Of a stretch of DNA of 64,000 nucleotides, positions 23,347-35,639 are shown in pieces (position 1 is the first letter of the stretch; every line of letters starts with the position of its first letter). The DNA is from Heliocidaris tuberculata (taxonomy: Eukaryota; Echinodermata; Echinoidea; Camarodonta; Echinometridae), in contig CM046842.1 in assembly GCA_025618425.1 (NCBI GenBank), positions 35,958,951 to 36,022,950 on the forward strand, read 5' to 3'. Under the pieces are notes generated by a model. It was not told the origin of the DNA, ran no database searches, and saw only the letters and a list, made by a program, of their open reading frames with translations. A program made the position numbers and the translations under genes.

Positions 23347-24741
23347 AACAATGTCAAAGAAGTGTGTTATTTACCATTGTCCGTATCATTGATGAAATGA
23401 CCGTTTTAAAGCTCTTGGGAATGATGCACAATGTTGATAAAATACCCTTTCCGACATGCATCTACCACGCTCGTTCCAACGGGTTCGTTGAATCTTCATG
23501 AATGAAGAAACATTGTTTTTAATTATATTCCTTGAATTTTATCACGAGTTTTACATTTGCTATATGAATCATAATGGGCAGATATTAAGAGTCGCTTTCA
23601 AGAAAGCAGGAAATGACATCTACGACAAAAACCTGATTAGCTATCCAGTGCCTATGGACATGATGGATAATAGACCAGTTTGTAATTAATGTTTTACCAA
23701 AGACTCTAAAAATTCAGATTTTTTAAAAGTGGAGAGGTTCCACCTTAGGCACTATCAATATAATATATCACCCCTAAAACGATGAAGATGATTCATAAGG
23801 TCTCTGTTCCCATTCTTTCTTCTTCTTCTTTTTCTTCTTCTTCTTTTTTTTTTTTTTTTTTGGGGGGGGGGGGGGGGTCACCTGTGTACCATGAAATGCA
23901 TTCTTGATGAATGAATAATCCATGATTATATATATAGCTCTCATCATCACTTATCTCTTATTTTTTTCTCAGTTTGTTTTACACTTTGATACAAATTACC
24001 ATTGGTCTTTTGATCATGCGCAGATTGCATCTCCTAACTGGAGTGTTGTAGAGTATGGGGGCTGGTAGTCCAGGGGCAATTTTCCAGGGAGCACTTTTCC
24101 TAGAACCATCCGTACTATTTATAAAGTCTGTTGCCTTCTGTATTTATTGTTGCCTTTTGTATTTATGCAGCTCTAGCCAGACAGCTGTTTAATTACCGAG
24201 GCACAGCCTGTGAGCTTTTCATATTTCTGTTGGTTTCAAAAAGGATATTTGGGCCCCTGTTTTTGTATAAAGCTACTCGATCTTCTTGGAATTTAGTTTC
24301 ACTTTTGATAGTGTGTGTCTAACTTCTTTGTACTTTAATATATATTCATGAATTGATTTAATGCCCTTTTAACTTTACATTTTATCATTACCCTTGACAG
24401 ACATGTAAAACATCTATATGATATTGTATAGTTATATGACCTGTGTTAGATAAAGGATTAATGAAAGATATTTAACAGCCTGTTTCATGAACAAATAAGT
24501 TTATTCTATGGCTTTTTAAACATTGGATCAAAGTCTGGTCATTGTTTGACAAGGAATCTTTTACAGCTATTCATTAATTCGTATCTAAAGGGTTATCAAT
24601 TTCTTCAAAACTATAAATGGTATAATGAGGAGTTGTAGCAATCGTAAACATAAACATGAATTATTGGACAAATCTCGTGTTTCTTTACTTATTTTTCAAA
24701 TGCAAAGAAAACTATGAATTAAATATAAAAACTGATGTTTG

Positions 24742-24774
<33 letters not shown>

Positions 24775-25499
24775 TGTATATGTAGGACATTTTGAAATGA
24801 TTCAACTAATGTAACTTTAATGTACAGTGTAGATATTGTATTGTTTATTACTTGTCGCACTTTTTATACATGTATGTTTTGGATGTCTGACGTATTTGGC
24901 AGGCTGCAGTGTGAAGGTTTACATGCAAAGGGGAATTAATCCTTCTTGGAAACTTAGTTTGAGTATAGAAGCAGAAAATCGGAGAAGCAGAATCGGGGAG
25001 TTTTGAGAAACATTGGACGAGGAATAAAATGAATTTATGATTTTTGAAAGTTAAGATTACTAATGATATATAGATGCATGCATTATAGCAATGCGGTCAT
25101 AATGTGCCATGCCATACATGGACACATTTCCCATTTGTTTTGTACATAAGTATTAACCCAAAATATCCCTTTTCTAAAATGTTATGGTAAATCATGAGCA
25201 AAAAAGTATGTTCTATTGTTAACCACAAAAAATATGTATTTTTTTATAGATTTTATTTCTTTTCAATTTCATATTTCAAAGTATATAACAATAACTATTG
25301 CGCAGTTAACAATATACAAATTATAGACAACGAAACTAAGTGCAGAAACATTTTTAATCATTCCTACCAAAACAAAGAACATTAACGTTTGAGTTGTGAG
25401 AAAAGAAATAACAACAGTGAAGACCACATTAAAGTAATTATATGAAAATGAGAATGATAACAGAGACCAGCAAAGAAGCAAAGCTTATAGAAGCGCTGG
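23347..25499 (+). repeat. 2.8-kb duplicated unit, copy 2, right part
   Basis: It resumes at AACAATGTCAAAGAAGTGTG and follows copy 1 to the shared end AAGCGCTGG. Joined with 16158-16846 the length (about 2.84 kb) equals copy 1 (2.80 kb). Differences are point changes and length changes in simple repeats, for example a TA run at 24745-24771 and a T/G homopolymer at 23847-23877. Confidence 0.8.
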
Positions 25500-26599
25500 C
25501 AGACTACGTACATTGTGTTGCTAGCCCCGCCCTCACCCCCACTCCAAGCCTTCAAATAACTGAAATATAGTATCCATACATTTCTAAGCCTAGCCAGTCG
25601 GGGCAATTTTACATTGAGAACTCGGCTATATTGGTCTTTTTCGTTATCAATTAATATAATAGCTTTTCACTTTTGGTTTCCAAAGCGCCCTTCTGTTTAT
25701 TTCTTGTCTCTTTACCAACTCTCTATTGTAATGACTTTTTTAAAGCCAAGGACTATCATTCTGTTATGAAAGTTGAAAAGTATATCAAGGTACCTAATAC
25801 CTACATGTATGTGCTTTTAGTTTGAAGAAATATTTTACATATGAAATATTATATAATTAATTATTTATTAATGAATATGTCGTTCGTAAAAAAAAAAATC
25901 ATGTTGCGGAATTACACTAAATTCAGTTTTGCTTAAATTAATTCAACCTTGAACCTTTACGTCAGTTCAGCTTGATATATCGGACAATCACCAACTAAAG
26001 TAAAGATGATGGGATCATTTTATATTATGAAAATGATATAAAACTTAAAATTTTGATATTTTGGGTTTTGTGTACAAAACAAAAGGGAAAAAGATGTGAT
26101 ATTATTCCATTTGTTAATGAAATGTATTTCTTTCCTCTATAGGTTTTATTGTCCTATATCTCAGACCTAAATATTAATCTAGATGATAGTATCAAATAAA
26201 AAAATATGATGAAATGTATAAATAATTAAAAAACTATAGAATACATAAGAAATCAATAAAGCAATGAAATACATGCAATATAAAATAGAATGTAATGAAA
26301 AGATCAATCTGAATGTCTTCTAAACTTTAACCAGAAGCATTTTACACAAATGGATACTATTTATAATTTATCAAAAATCTAATAATTAACAAGAATATGA
26401 ATTTGTGAATAAGATTTGCATAAATTATAGTATATTAAGAAACAATAAATAGAGCTTTTGTAAATACAGATATTTTAGGTCATCAAAAATTATCAAGTTG
26501 TTTGCTCAAGCTGTGCTTCAAACTATGTTTTTACTAATTATCTACATTATATGAATTTTATACACTATCCCCCATTGAATTCTGGTTGGAAAGTCATGT
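25500..26599. other. AT-rich non-coding interval
   Basis: No gene, RNA or element recognised. Sequence from about 25,800 to 26,580 is very AT-rich and has no long open frame. Confidence 0.5.
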
Positions 26600-26965
26600 C
26601 CTTTCTGGTGACCCGACACATGCTCCGGCGGCAATTGCTCCGGTGACAAATGCTCCGCAAAACGACAATTGCTCCGCGACATTTGCTCCGCCGACATTTG
26701 CTCCGGCGACAAATGCTCCTCGAACGACAATTGCTCCGCCGACAATTGCTCCGGCGACAAATGCTCCGCCCAAAAAGTGTCCCGTAGAAGACAAATGCTC
26801 CTACAACAATTATTGCTCCGCCGACAATTGCTCACCCCAAAAATGTGATCCACGAAAGACAATTGCCCCTACGATAATTGCTCCTCTCTAAAAGTGTTTC
26901 ATTAAAAACAAAGTTATTGCTCCTAATACAATAGCTCCGCCGAAAGAAAATTGCTCCGCTCAAAA
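26600..26965 (-). repeat. 15-bp tandem repeat array (GACAATTGCTCCGCC), left copy
   Basis: About fifteen to twenty imperfect units of ACAAWTGCTCCGGCG. It starts after CCCGACACATGCTCCGG and fades out near 26965. The 15-bp period keeps all frames open, producing false peptides (AEQLS repeats). The reverse-oriented partner is at 28743-29080. Confidence 0.85.
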
Positions 26966-27254
26966 TCTGTTACGTGCATGCATGGAAAACAATTGCTCAT
27001 TGGCTTTATATCCAAAGCTCAAAACTTCAAGAACGAGCACTTTTTAGAGAAGAATAGACGTTTGTCATTTGCATGTCAAGCTCTTTCTCTATTTTTCGAT
27101 CTTTATTACTTTTTAAAATAATAATATCATAGTGTGACTTATAGTCTTGTCATACAAGCATGATTAGAGCCGTTATCCTATGGATATTAACGCCTGCAGT
27201 TACTTTGTCCATGTCGGTAAAAATATCTCCTCCCTTTCTATTATTGAACCTCCC

Positions 27255-27265
27255 TCCCTCCCCAT

Positions 27266-27313
<48 letters not shown>
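27255..27313. repeat. (TC)n microsatellite
   Basis: Pyrimidine run with a nearly pure (TC)n core of about 40 bases (about 27273-27312). The surrounding 27240-27440 is C/T-rich. Confidence 0.9.
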
Positions 27314-27315
<2 letters not shown>

Positions 27316-27685
27316 TCTCCTCCTATTCCTTTGTACATCCTCTTCTTTGTCTTCCTACCTCTTTTTCTTCCTCTCATGATATTAGTCTTCTTTTATTCTT
27401 CTCACTTCTTCTCTTCTCCCCTCTCTATTTCTCTCATGAAATTGTAACCTATTGAAGTAAGTATTACAATCTTGTTTAGAATAGTGTTTCCAGTAATTTT
27501 CAGTCCGTTTTCTTTTTATGAGGTTTTTTTACTTCAATTACGTGTAGGTATAGCTTTACTATTTGTGTGTAAAACACCCCTTCTTATTCGAATGCTTTGT
27601 TTTCACGGACTTGCTGATAACATGGAGCGGCTGGAAGAAGATAAATTGGGTGATAATGCTGAACTAACATCAAATTCCAATAAAG

Positions 27686-28056
27686 CCCGGGGGGGGTATG
27701 TCTCATTGAGGCCTGTACGGCATCCGCGTCCATGAAAACGAGTAAAAAGGGTTGTTTTTTTCACCACCAGACGGGTAACCCGGGGATCTCGTTTAGGGTA
27801 TCAAAAACAGGAAAGAAGAACCAATCCTCGAATAGGGTGTACAATACTCTGCAAGATCTAAAAAATCCCTGTTAAGGATTAAAAATCAAAAAATTTTCGC
27901 GGGTTTCCCTGCATAGGGTATTAAAAACTCCGTTAAAAAACCTATCGACTTAAATGATGTTAAATCCTCTTTTAGGGTGCTTTTCAGAAAGTCATGGATG
28001 CGGATGCCGTACAGGCTTCAATGAGACATACCTCCCCCCCCCCCCCCCCCCCCGGG
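27686..28056. mobile_element. TIR element (371 bp) with 8-bp target duplication CAATAAAG
   Basis: It is flanked on both sides by CAATAAAG (27678-27685 and 28057-28064), a perfect 8-bp duplication as made by hAT-superfamily transposases. Both ends begin CCCGGG plus a G run, then GTATGTCTCATTGA, GCCTGTACGGCATCCGC and TCCATGA, giving TIRs of about 50 bp with two or three mismatches. The interior repeats short phrases (AGGGTATCAAAAAC, AGGGTATTAAAAAC, TTAGGGTGC). Non-coding. Structurally akin to 6118-6643. Confidence 0.85.
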
Positions 28057-28403
28057 CAATAAAGTGATTTGTGAAAATTGGAATAAGCGGAAAGGTTCAA
28101 AACTATACCATAAAGATAATAGCAATAACGGCGTTATTCATTTTCTTTATTATTAACCTTTTCTAAAAATCACGCACATGAATTTCAAATACAACAAATC
28201 AGAAATCACATCACATATTCAACCAAACGAATATGTTATATCATAAGTTACCATCTTTTTCTGGAAGAAGACAGTGTTCTTCTACAAATTCTTCTACAAA
28301 CTGTATTTCCGTGTTCCTAACATCATTTTCTACTCGGTTTATCGTTTATCTTCTTGTTATCTCGATTCCAATCAAACTTAAAAATAAATTGAAAGTTTTT
28401 TCA

Positions 28404-28505
28404 ATGCCTTGGCCTTGGACTTGGATGCCTTGGCCTTTTGTATGCCTTGGCCTTGGCCTTGAGGGTTCAAGCCTTGGCCTTGGCCTTGTGGGTTTGGGCC
28501 TTGAC
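28404..28505. repeat. Degenerate CCTTGG hexamer minisatellite
   Basis: Repeated CCTTGG units with TTGGATG and GGGTTCAAG interruptions. It lies between the TIR element and the right 15-bp array. No coding sign beyond the period-6 frame. Confidence 0.8.
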
Positions 28506-28671
28506 TACAACACTGTCACATGCCTATCGTAATTTGAAACTTAGACCCGTTCATCTTTATTTAAGGTGTCATCACAGTAATGTTGTGAAAATACTCGAAT
28601 GACTCCCAAACTTTCCGCCAGTTAACAATAACCTGCCGTGAGTAAAACTGAACTTGAAGTTAACTTGAAAA

Positions 28672-28722
28672 CACAACAACAACAACAACAACAACAAAAC
28701 AAAACAAAACAAAACAAAGAAA
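28672..28722. repeat. (CAA)n then (AAAAC)n microsatellite
   Basis: CAA repeats (28675-28697) pass into AAAAC repeats (28697-28717). Confidence 0.9.
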
Positions 28723-28742
28723 ATAAAGTATAAAAGAAATAT

Positions 28743-29080
28743 TGTCGGTGGAGCAATTGTCGTAGGAGCAATTGTCTTCTGCATGGGAGATCACATTTTT
28801 GGCGGAGCAAATGTCGGCGGAGCAATTGTCGGCGGAACAATTGTCGGCGGAGCAAATGTCAGCGGAGCAAATGTCTTCGGAGCAACTATCGGCGGAGCAA
28901 CTGTCAGCGGAGCAACTGTCGGCAGAGCAACTGTCGGCGGAGCAACTGTCGGCGGAGCGATTGACGCCGGAGCATTTGACGTCGGAGCAAATGTCGCGGA
29001 GCAAATGTCGCTGAGCAATTGTCGCTTTTTGTGGAACATTTGTCACCGGAGCAATCGTCGCCGGAGCATATGTCATGGAT
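28743..29080 (+). repeat. 15-bp tandem repeat array (GGAGCAAATGTCGGC), right copy
   Basis: About eighteen to twenty units of GGAGCAAYTGTCGGC, inverse to the left array at 26600-26965. The outer edges of both arrays carry related variants (ATGCTCCGGCG with a nearby TCCTTTCTG), so the two arrays look like inverted relatives. A lone unit recurs at 32382-32398. Confidence 0.85.
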
Positions 29081-29308
29081 TCGTCCTTTCTGTGTCATTC
29101 CGTAATGAAGCAATATAATTGTTAATATTTCATAAATTTGATGAATGGTTGACATGAAACTCAACAGCTGTGAAAGTATCGCTCATATGTTTACGTATTG
29201 CACTATTAATTTGAAAATATTCATTATGATGTTCATAATATTCTTCTTTCAAACTTGAAAATATTGTGTGAATGTCACTCCATAACACTCGGAAATGCCC
29301 TTCTGTAG

Positions 29309-30455
<1,147 letters not shown>

Positions 30456-31718
30456 ATTTAGACATCACAGACCTCTACCATACATACATGTATAAGTTAG
30501 AGATGTGCATTGTTTCATGGTTAATAAATACACCTGTTGCAATTATTTTGTATTTGTGTGAATAACAAATGAAGCATTCCAATCCACTTTAAAGGGCATT
30601 GCCATACATGATAAAAAATGTAAAGCTGTAGCCCCAATTATTCATTTCTATGTTAGATTGTGATGCTTGAATAATGTAAAACTAATGGATTCATGTTTTC
30701 ATTTTTCGGTGTCGGAAATTTATTTTCAGGCTTTGTTCTGAGGCCTTGAAAGCTTCTAAACATATATTTAAAATGCAAATGCATATTTAAAATACAAAGG
30801 AAAGAAGCAGTTTGTTGGTATTGGTGTCTGGTCGATTTGAACGTCAAAATGAGAGCTTTTTATCTGACTCAGTAACATGCATAATTAGGTATAAAAGGAA
30901 AGAATAATTGTGTTTACGTGGATGTCAAGTCAGTTGAAAGAAGAGAGCCTGAAAGCTAACTGTGTAATATCAGTGAAATATATTATGGTGTTCTCAGAGG
31001 TGTAATGTTTGGTGTCAAGTTTCAAGACCTATTGAAAGTCTCTCATAGAGATGTGTATAATTTTGGAAAACTGTGGCATGAGATAAAATCTGGGTAAACC
31101 CCAAGGTATACATCATTTCACTACACTACAAACAACATTTATTCATGTTAATGGCTTGAATTTGATAACAGTTTCACTCAAAAGAGAAAATCAATTAGTA
31201 ACGCTAGCATTGTAGATTCACTCTATATGTATGCACTTTATTCTATCACATTTTTAAAAATCTCAACATATTTGCTTTTGCCAGTACTAAAACAAAAAAG
31301 TAATCACAAAACTTTACTTTGAGAAAGAATTTTAAAAGGTCAATCCAAGATATATTTATGGTCCAAATAACTTCAAAATATGAATATTTCACCATAAGTG
31401 AAATTTGGTGAAATGCTAATGACTCAGTCCCACATGAAGAAGTTGATGTATGGCATCGTGGTATGATTTTTACAAGTCCCAAGGTTAAACATTACAGTAA
31501 TGCATTGAATTTGTAAAATACCATTACTCATTTTAACTCATTACTTCAACAAAAATAAATACGTGAAATCTGCAAACGTGATCGATGAGATGATCAAGTC
31601 GTCGTTCCTTCGATTCAGTCGCTTGTTTGTCTACCAATTTTAAGTTGTTTCTCTTTTCATGTCATGTGACCTAGTTTAGCTAGTATAGATACCATGTTTT
31701 CTATCCAGGTATTATATG

Positions 31719-31800
31719 TTAACCTATTGCCCACGGGAACCAGTTCATTCCTGTATTAAGCCTATATAGGAAGGAGAGAATCAGGTTGTCAATGGGTTAA
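31719..31800. mobile_element. 82-bp TTAA-bounded MITE (piggyBac-type target site)
   Basis: Bounded on each side by TTAA. Inverted ends read TTAACCTATTG and, reversed, TTAACCCATTG. The interior includes CGGGAACCAGTTCATTCCTG. The element at 40434-40514 has the same size, the same ends and a related interior. TTAA duplications are characteristic of piggyBac-type insertion; the element has no coding capacity. Confidence 0.7.
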
Positions 31801-32292
31801 TAACTTGCGATGCAAACTCTGTTTTCTTCTAATATTCAAAATAGGTTAAGATACAGTATATGTAGACAATTTAACTTTGTGAGTCCATAGAAAATACATA
31901 CCATTCTAACGATTCTACTGTATTATTGATATAATCATATTTCATGCATTTTTTTTTTGAATAATTAAAAGATAATGATATGTTATGTCTCCGTTATTTT
32001 TCAATGAATCAATAAATCGCGCTTTCTTCCTAAAAGATAAAACTTGTTTTCAATGCTGTCTTGTCTTGTTTGTATATACTGTGTCATAACGGCTAGAGAG
32101 CATGAGACTGAGAGCTCATTAGACCGACAGCCCACGAGACTAACAATGTCGGTCTCGCTTGCCTTCTGTAAAGTTGTCATGAGGCTTCAAAGGACCAACG
32201 GTTGTATGACACATACTCTGGCGTAAATTACTCCTCGGTAAATACCATACACAAACCGAATCCTCAACTTCAACACCGGACCAAACACTCTA

Positions 32293-32315
32293 CCTAACCC
32301 TAACCCTAACCCTAA
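32293..32315. repeat. Short interstitial telomere-like repeat
   Basis: CTAACCC repeated about three times, followed by CTAAAACC. It matches the TTAGGG telomere unit of deuterostomes but is far too short to be a telomere. Confidence 0.7.
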
Positions 32316-32550
32316 AACCTTATTGCAATCCTAACCCTATATCTTTAACGAAAAAAAAAAAAATATTAAAAAAAAAGCCTGGAGCAATTGTCGCCGAAGC
32401 ATACGTTGGAGCCACCACACCAATGTGTCAGTTTTTAGTGCCTCCTGATAATTTCTCTGAAGCTTCAGAGACGCACATCAAGGGCTGTCATTCATGGAGC
32501 TGTTGGTCTCATGGGCTTTCGGTCTATTAGGATATCCCTTATGAACAGGA

Positions 32551-32750
32551 GGGGACATCCACTCTTTTAGGTGTTAGTGATCACTTCTTGTTGAAGTGGA
32601 AATCCACGATCAGAAATAGTGGAATCCACTCTCAAATGAGTAATTCAAACTTTTACTTTAGAGAGGATTCTACTATGATTTGGAGGGGATTCAACCCTTA
32701 AAAAGAGTGATCCCATAATATGACTCCTAAAAGAGTGGATTTCCACCCCT
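32551..32750. mobile_element. ~195-bp TIR element (ATCCACTCTTTTAGG ends)
   Basis: Inverted ends ATCCACTCTTTTAGG (left) and CCTAAAAGAGTGGAT (right), with GTGATCAC and GTGATCCC just inside. The core GTTGAAGTGGAAATCCAC... recurs as a fragment at 15405-15511, and weakly at about 50080-50190. Non-coding MITE. Confidence 0.7.
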
Positions 32751-33439
32751 CGACATAAAGAAAGCATCCATTTTATCTTTATGGACATGATTACAATAAT
32801 AAACATGATAAAACCACTATGTACAATGTATCTATATTCAAATTATATTTTTAAATCTAATTCCGATATCACCTTTATATGGTAGAGATTTGTGACCCTG
32901 TGATGACGTCAGCGATTCATATGTTTAAAGGATGGAATGATCTTCCGTTTGCATTACGGTACAGTTTAGTAGACGGATATTAAGAGACATAGATCGAATT
33001 GTGCTTTTCCGCCATCACCTGTAGTCTTGTAATAAATTAAAAAACTCTACAACATATTTCATTGTCAGTGAAGCATTTGTTCTATCAAAAATACATATCG
33101 AAGATAGCATATCTCAAAGCAAAAGGAAAACGCAACAAATTAGAATGTGAATACTCAATAAAATACAGCTTTTACGTGTTATTCGCCTGTGTAATGATTT
33201 ATCATGAGAGATAACAGAATTGAAGAGCTCAGTTCATTTTTTTACAGATGACACTTAATTTTCAATGAAATAAAAGACCATAACAATCCTGGATCAGCCC
33301 CATACATCATGTACATTATAATTACAGCTAATCTCGATACATGATATAGCACACCTATATACATTCATCCCCTTTAATGTTTGTGATCTCCACATAATAT
33401 TTATATAACATCAAGCATCAAAATTCAAAACGAAAAGGT

Positions 33440-35260
33440 TTAGATGCTGAACATCTTTTTGAATATGAAAATGTTGTCTCCATCGCTAGCTATCATATTC
33501 TGTGATGACGTCATCGCTACTCGCGATAATACGAGATGTCTCCACCTGTCCTTAATCTCTGTCAATTTGGTTGATAGAGGGAATGATGCTACTCTTCTAT
33601 TCTTCATATCACCCCCACTCATCACCTGATCAATCACACACATCTTGCGCTCAACATCTGAAGTCACGACGTAGAGGTCGTCCGTCATATGATCTACGCA
33701 GACATTCACGATTTCGTCACTGTGGAGGATTTCCCTTTGAGCACCCCCTCTTTCGATGATGAACAATCTGCAATATGTTGGCCAGGGTTGGGCGATGATG
33801 TGACTTGATAACATCACACCATGCATCACTATATTCTTTTTACATGTGATGGTATTCATAATCTTACTATCAGCTGGGTTAATGACGTATATCTCAGATT
33901 GATACCGCTCAGCAGCAATGATCATCCCATCCTGGTCAGCAGCAACATCCACACATGTCTTACTACACGTTGTCTTTCTGGGTATTGTGACGTCATTGAT
34001 CGGCTTCCACTGTCTGTCATACACACTGATGCATCCAGTCAAACTACTTCCTCTACAACGCATGCGCAATTTACCGCATACTACCTTGTCATCATTCAGC
34101 AATGCACAGGACATAACCCATGATCTACCTCTACTGGTTTTCACTCTTTTAGTGTGTTTAGTGTTTATATCTAACACGTATGTATGTGGACTATTTCTCT
34201 TGGATTTTCTATTTCTAATAATCACATTGTATTCATCTATGCATCCTACAATGCCCGGGCGTGTTATTTCATCTGTGACATTGATTGTATCAATGAGCTT
34301 CCATTCCCCATCATACCCATCAATCCTTCCGTTATACTTCGCTCTCCCAGCACCCTTCACAAACCTCACACCTGATACAGTACGAGTGATATGTTTCACC
34401 CCACCCTCATCCAGTTGCTTCTTTAGTTCATCAGTCACTGATGTGATCACACGATGCCCGTCTTTGACTACATTTTTATCGTCCTCGAGTACTGTGGAAA
34501 GTGTGTGGATTGTATTTTCTGTGGCTTTTGTGTCATCTTGCCATGATTTCTCCAACTCACCAATCTTTCTCTCGCACTCTTCAGCGATGTTTTGAATATC
34601 AGTCTGAAGAGCGCGTTGTTTATTGTTTATGGGTTCTTGTCTTTTCTGCGCCTTTGTACGGTTCAGTTCAAGTCGCTTGTATCTCTTCTTGTTGTTCTTT
34701 TGAATTTTGTCACTGATCTTTATAATCTCCTCTTGGAGAATTTCATTCTTCTCATCAATCTCTTTGTTAATTTTTGCAGCCTCCTCCTGTTCCATGTCTT
34801 TGCTCATTTTCATCGCCTCATCGAATACCGAATCAACTTCATCCTTTAAAGCTTGTAGATGAGCATCGGCTGTTTGTCTACATACACGAATCTGTTTTCC
34901 ATGAATTCGATATGATTTTAATTTGCCCATCGCCTTTTTTTTCAAGGCGCTGAGTTTCGCTTTATATTCCATGATAGCGCCCTCAATATCTTGTCGCACG
35001 CAAGGCTGCCCATGATATATCATTGCACATAAATAACACAAAGCTACACCATGTGTTTTACAATACAAATCAATATCTTTATCATGTTTATCACAATAAA
35101 GATTGGGCCCACCCTTTCTTGCTTTCCTAATGCACGCCTCTTTAAAAGCGCAGTCCTTGCAGAGCTTCTTCTTCTCCTTCACGTAGTACGTCACATCTTT
35201 GATCGCCTCACAGTCGTCTCCTTCACAGATGTCTTCTGCAAAGCTGAATTTAGTCGCCAT
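33440..35260 (-). CDS. B-box/coiled-coil TRIM-like protein with C-terminal propeller-like region
   Basis: Intact ~606-aa protein in one coding exon. The frame is open from an ATG at 35308, but the ATG at 35260 (MATKFSFAEDICEG) is preferred: it has A at -3 and G at +4, and a good 3' splice site (TTGCTGTGTTCTATACAG) lies just upstream at 35279-35280, implying a 5' UTR intron. Numbered from the upstream Met, a first zinc-binding cluster uses C28, C33, C50, C53 and perhaps C59 (B-box1-like). B-box2 uses C72, H75, C83, H86, C91, C94, H99 and C103. A charged coiled coil covers about 112-305. The C-terminal ~310 residues are beta-rich with propeller-like repeats (for example EWKLIDTINVTDEITRPGIV, GCISVYDRQWKPINDV, SEIYVINPADSKIM). 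No RING precedes the B-boxes, so ubiquitin-ligase activity is not expected from this chain alone. Such RING-less TRIM-like proteins are expanded in echinoderms. Function is inferred only as scaffold or immune/signalling. Confidence 0.85.
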   Translation of the reverse strand: MATKFSFAEDICEGDDCEAIKDVTYYVKEKKKLCKDCAFKEACIRKARKGGPNLYCDKHDKDIDLYCKTHGVALCYLCAMIYHGQPCVRQDIEGAIMEYKAKLSALKKKAMGKLKSYRIHGKQIRVCRQTADAHLQALKDEVDSVFDEAMKMSKDMEQEEAAKINKEIDEKNEILQEEIIKISDKIQKNNKKRYKRLELNRTKAQKRQEPINNKQRALQTDIQNIAEECERKIGELEKSWQDDTKATENTIHTLSTVLEDDKNVVKDGHRVITSVTDELKKQLDEGGVKHITRTVSGVRFVKGAGRAKYNGRIDGYDGEWKLIDTINVTDEITRPGIVGCIDEYNVIIRNRKSKRNSPHTYVLDINTKHTKRVKTSRGRSWVMSCALLNDDKVVCGKLRMRCRGSSLTGCISVYDRQWKPINDVTIPRKTTCSKTCVDVAADQDGMIIAAERYQSEIYVINPADSKIMNTITCKKNIVMHGVMLSSHIIAQPWPTYCRLFIIERGGAQREILHSDEIVNVCVDHMTDDLYVVTSDVERKMCVIDQVMSGGDMKNRRVASFPLSTKLTEIKDRWRHLVLSRVAMTSSQNMIASDGDNIFIFKKMFSI

Positions 35261-35309
35261 GCTGCTCAGAGTGTTGACCTGTATAGAACACAGCAAAGTG
35301 AAATGCATA

Positions 35310-35310
<1 letters not shown>

Positions 35311-35378
<68 letters not shown>
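35311..35378. repeat. (TA)n microsatellite
   Basis: About 65 bp of TA dinucleotides immediately upstream of the TRIM-like gene's preferred first coding exon, inside the predicted 5' UTR intron or promoter. Confidence 0.95.
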
Positions 35379-35379
<1 letters not shown>

Positions 35380-35639
35380 CATATATAATGAGGAATGTAA
35401 AGAGGAGACTGATTACATCATTTCATGTATTTCCAAGTTCACCGTTATGTACATAGTCACATTACATTTTGATCACTTTGCAAATTATATAACTCTCTTA
35501 AACTATGAAAAAGGATGTTTGTTAGGATAAATAGAATTGAAGATAAAGCAACAAACAAACAAACAAACAAAAAACACTGGGTTTGCACACCCCTATTCTA
35601 CTAACCCCATAGCAAAAAGTAGAAAAAAAAATTCTAGGC

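Larger units (their letters stand above)
30456..33439. other. Non-coding interval, with embedded small elements
   Basis: No gene recognised apart from the elements listed separately (31719-31800, 32551-32750). It contains CTAACCC repeats (32293-32315), an A run (32350-32376) followed by one 15-bp repeat unit, and an inverted pair (about 32108-32145 and 32490-32524) sharing AGACCGACAGCCCACGAGAC-like words. The stretch 32840-32960 resembles 49470-49600 (GTGACCCTGTGATGACGTCA in both). Confidence 0.5.

Noticed and set aside
28772..29118. AEQLS-repeat protein
   Set aside because: The 15-bp repeat period keeps several frames open on both strands at once; no start, splice or flanking coding evidence.
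32293..32315. Chromosome end or telomere
   Set aside because: Only about three TTAGGG-type units within ordinary sequence; interstitial repeat.
33918..34849. Plus-strand ORFs opposite the TRIM-like gene
   Set aside because: Antisense shadows of the minus-strand coding exon.
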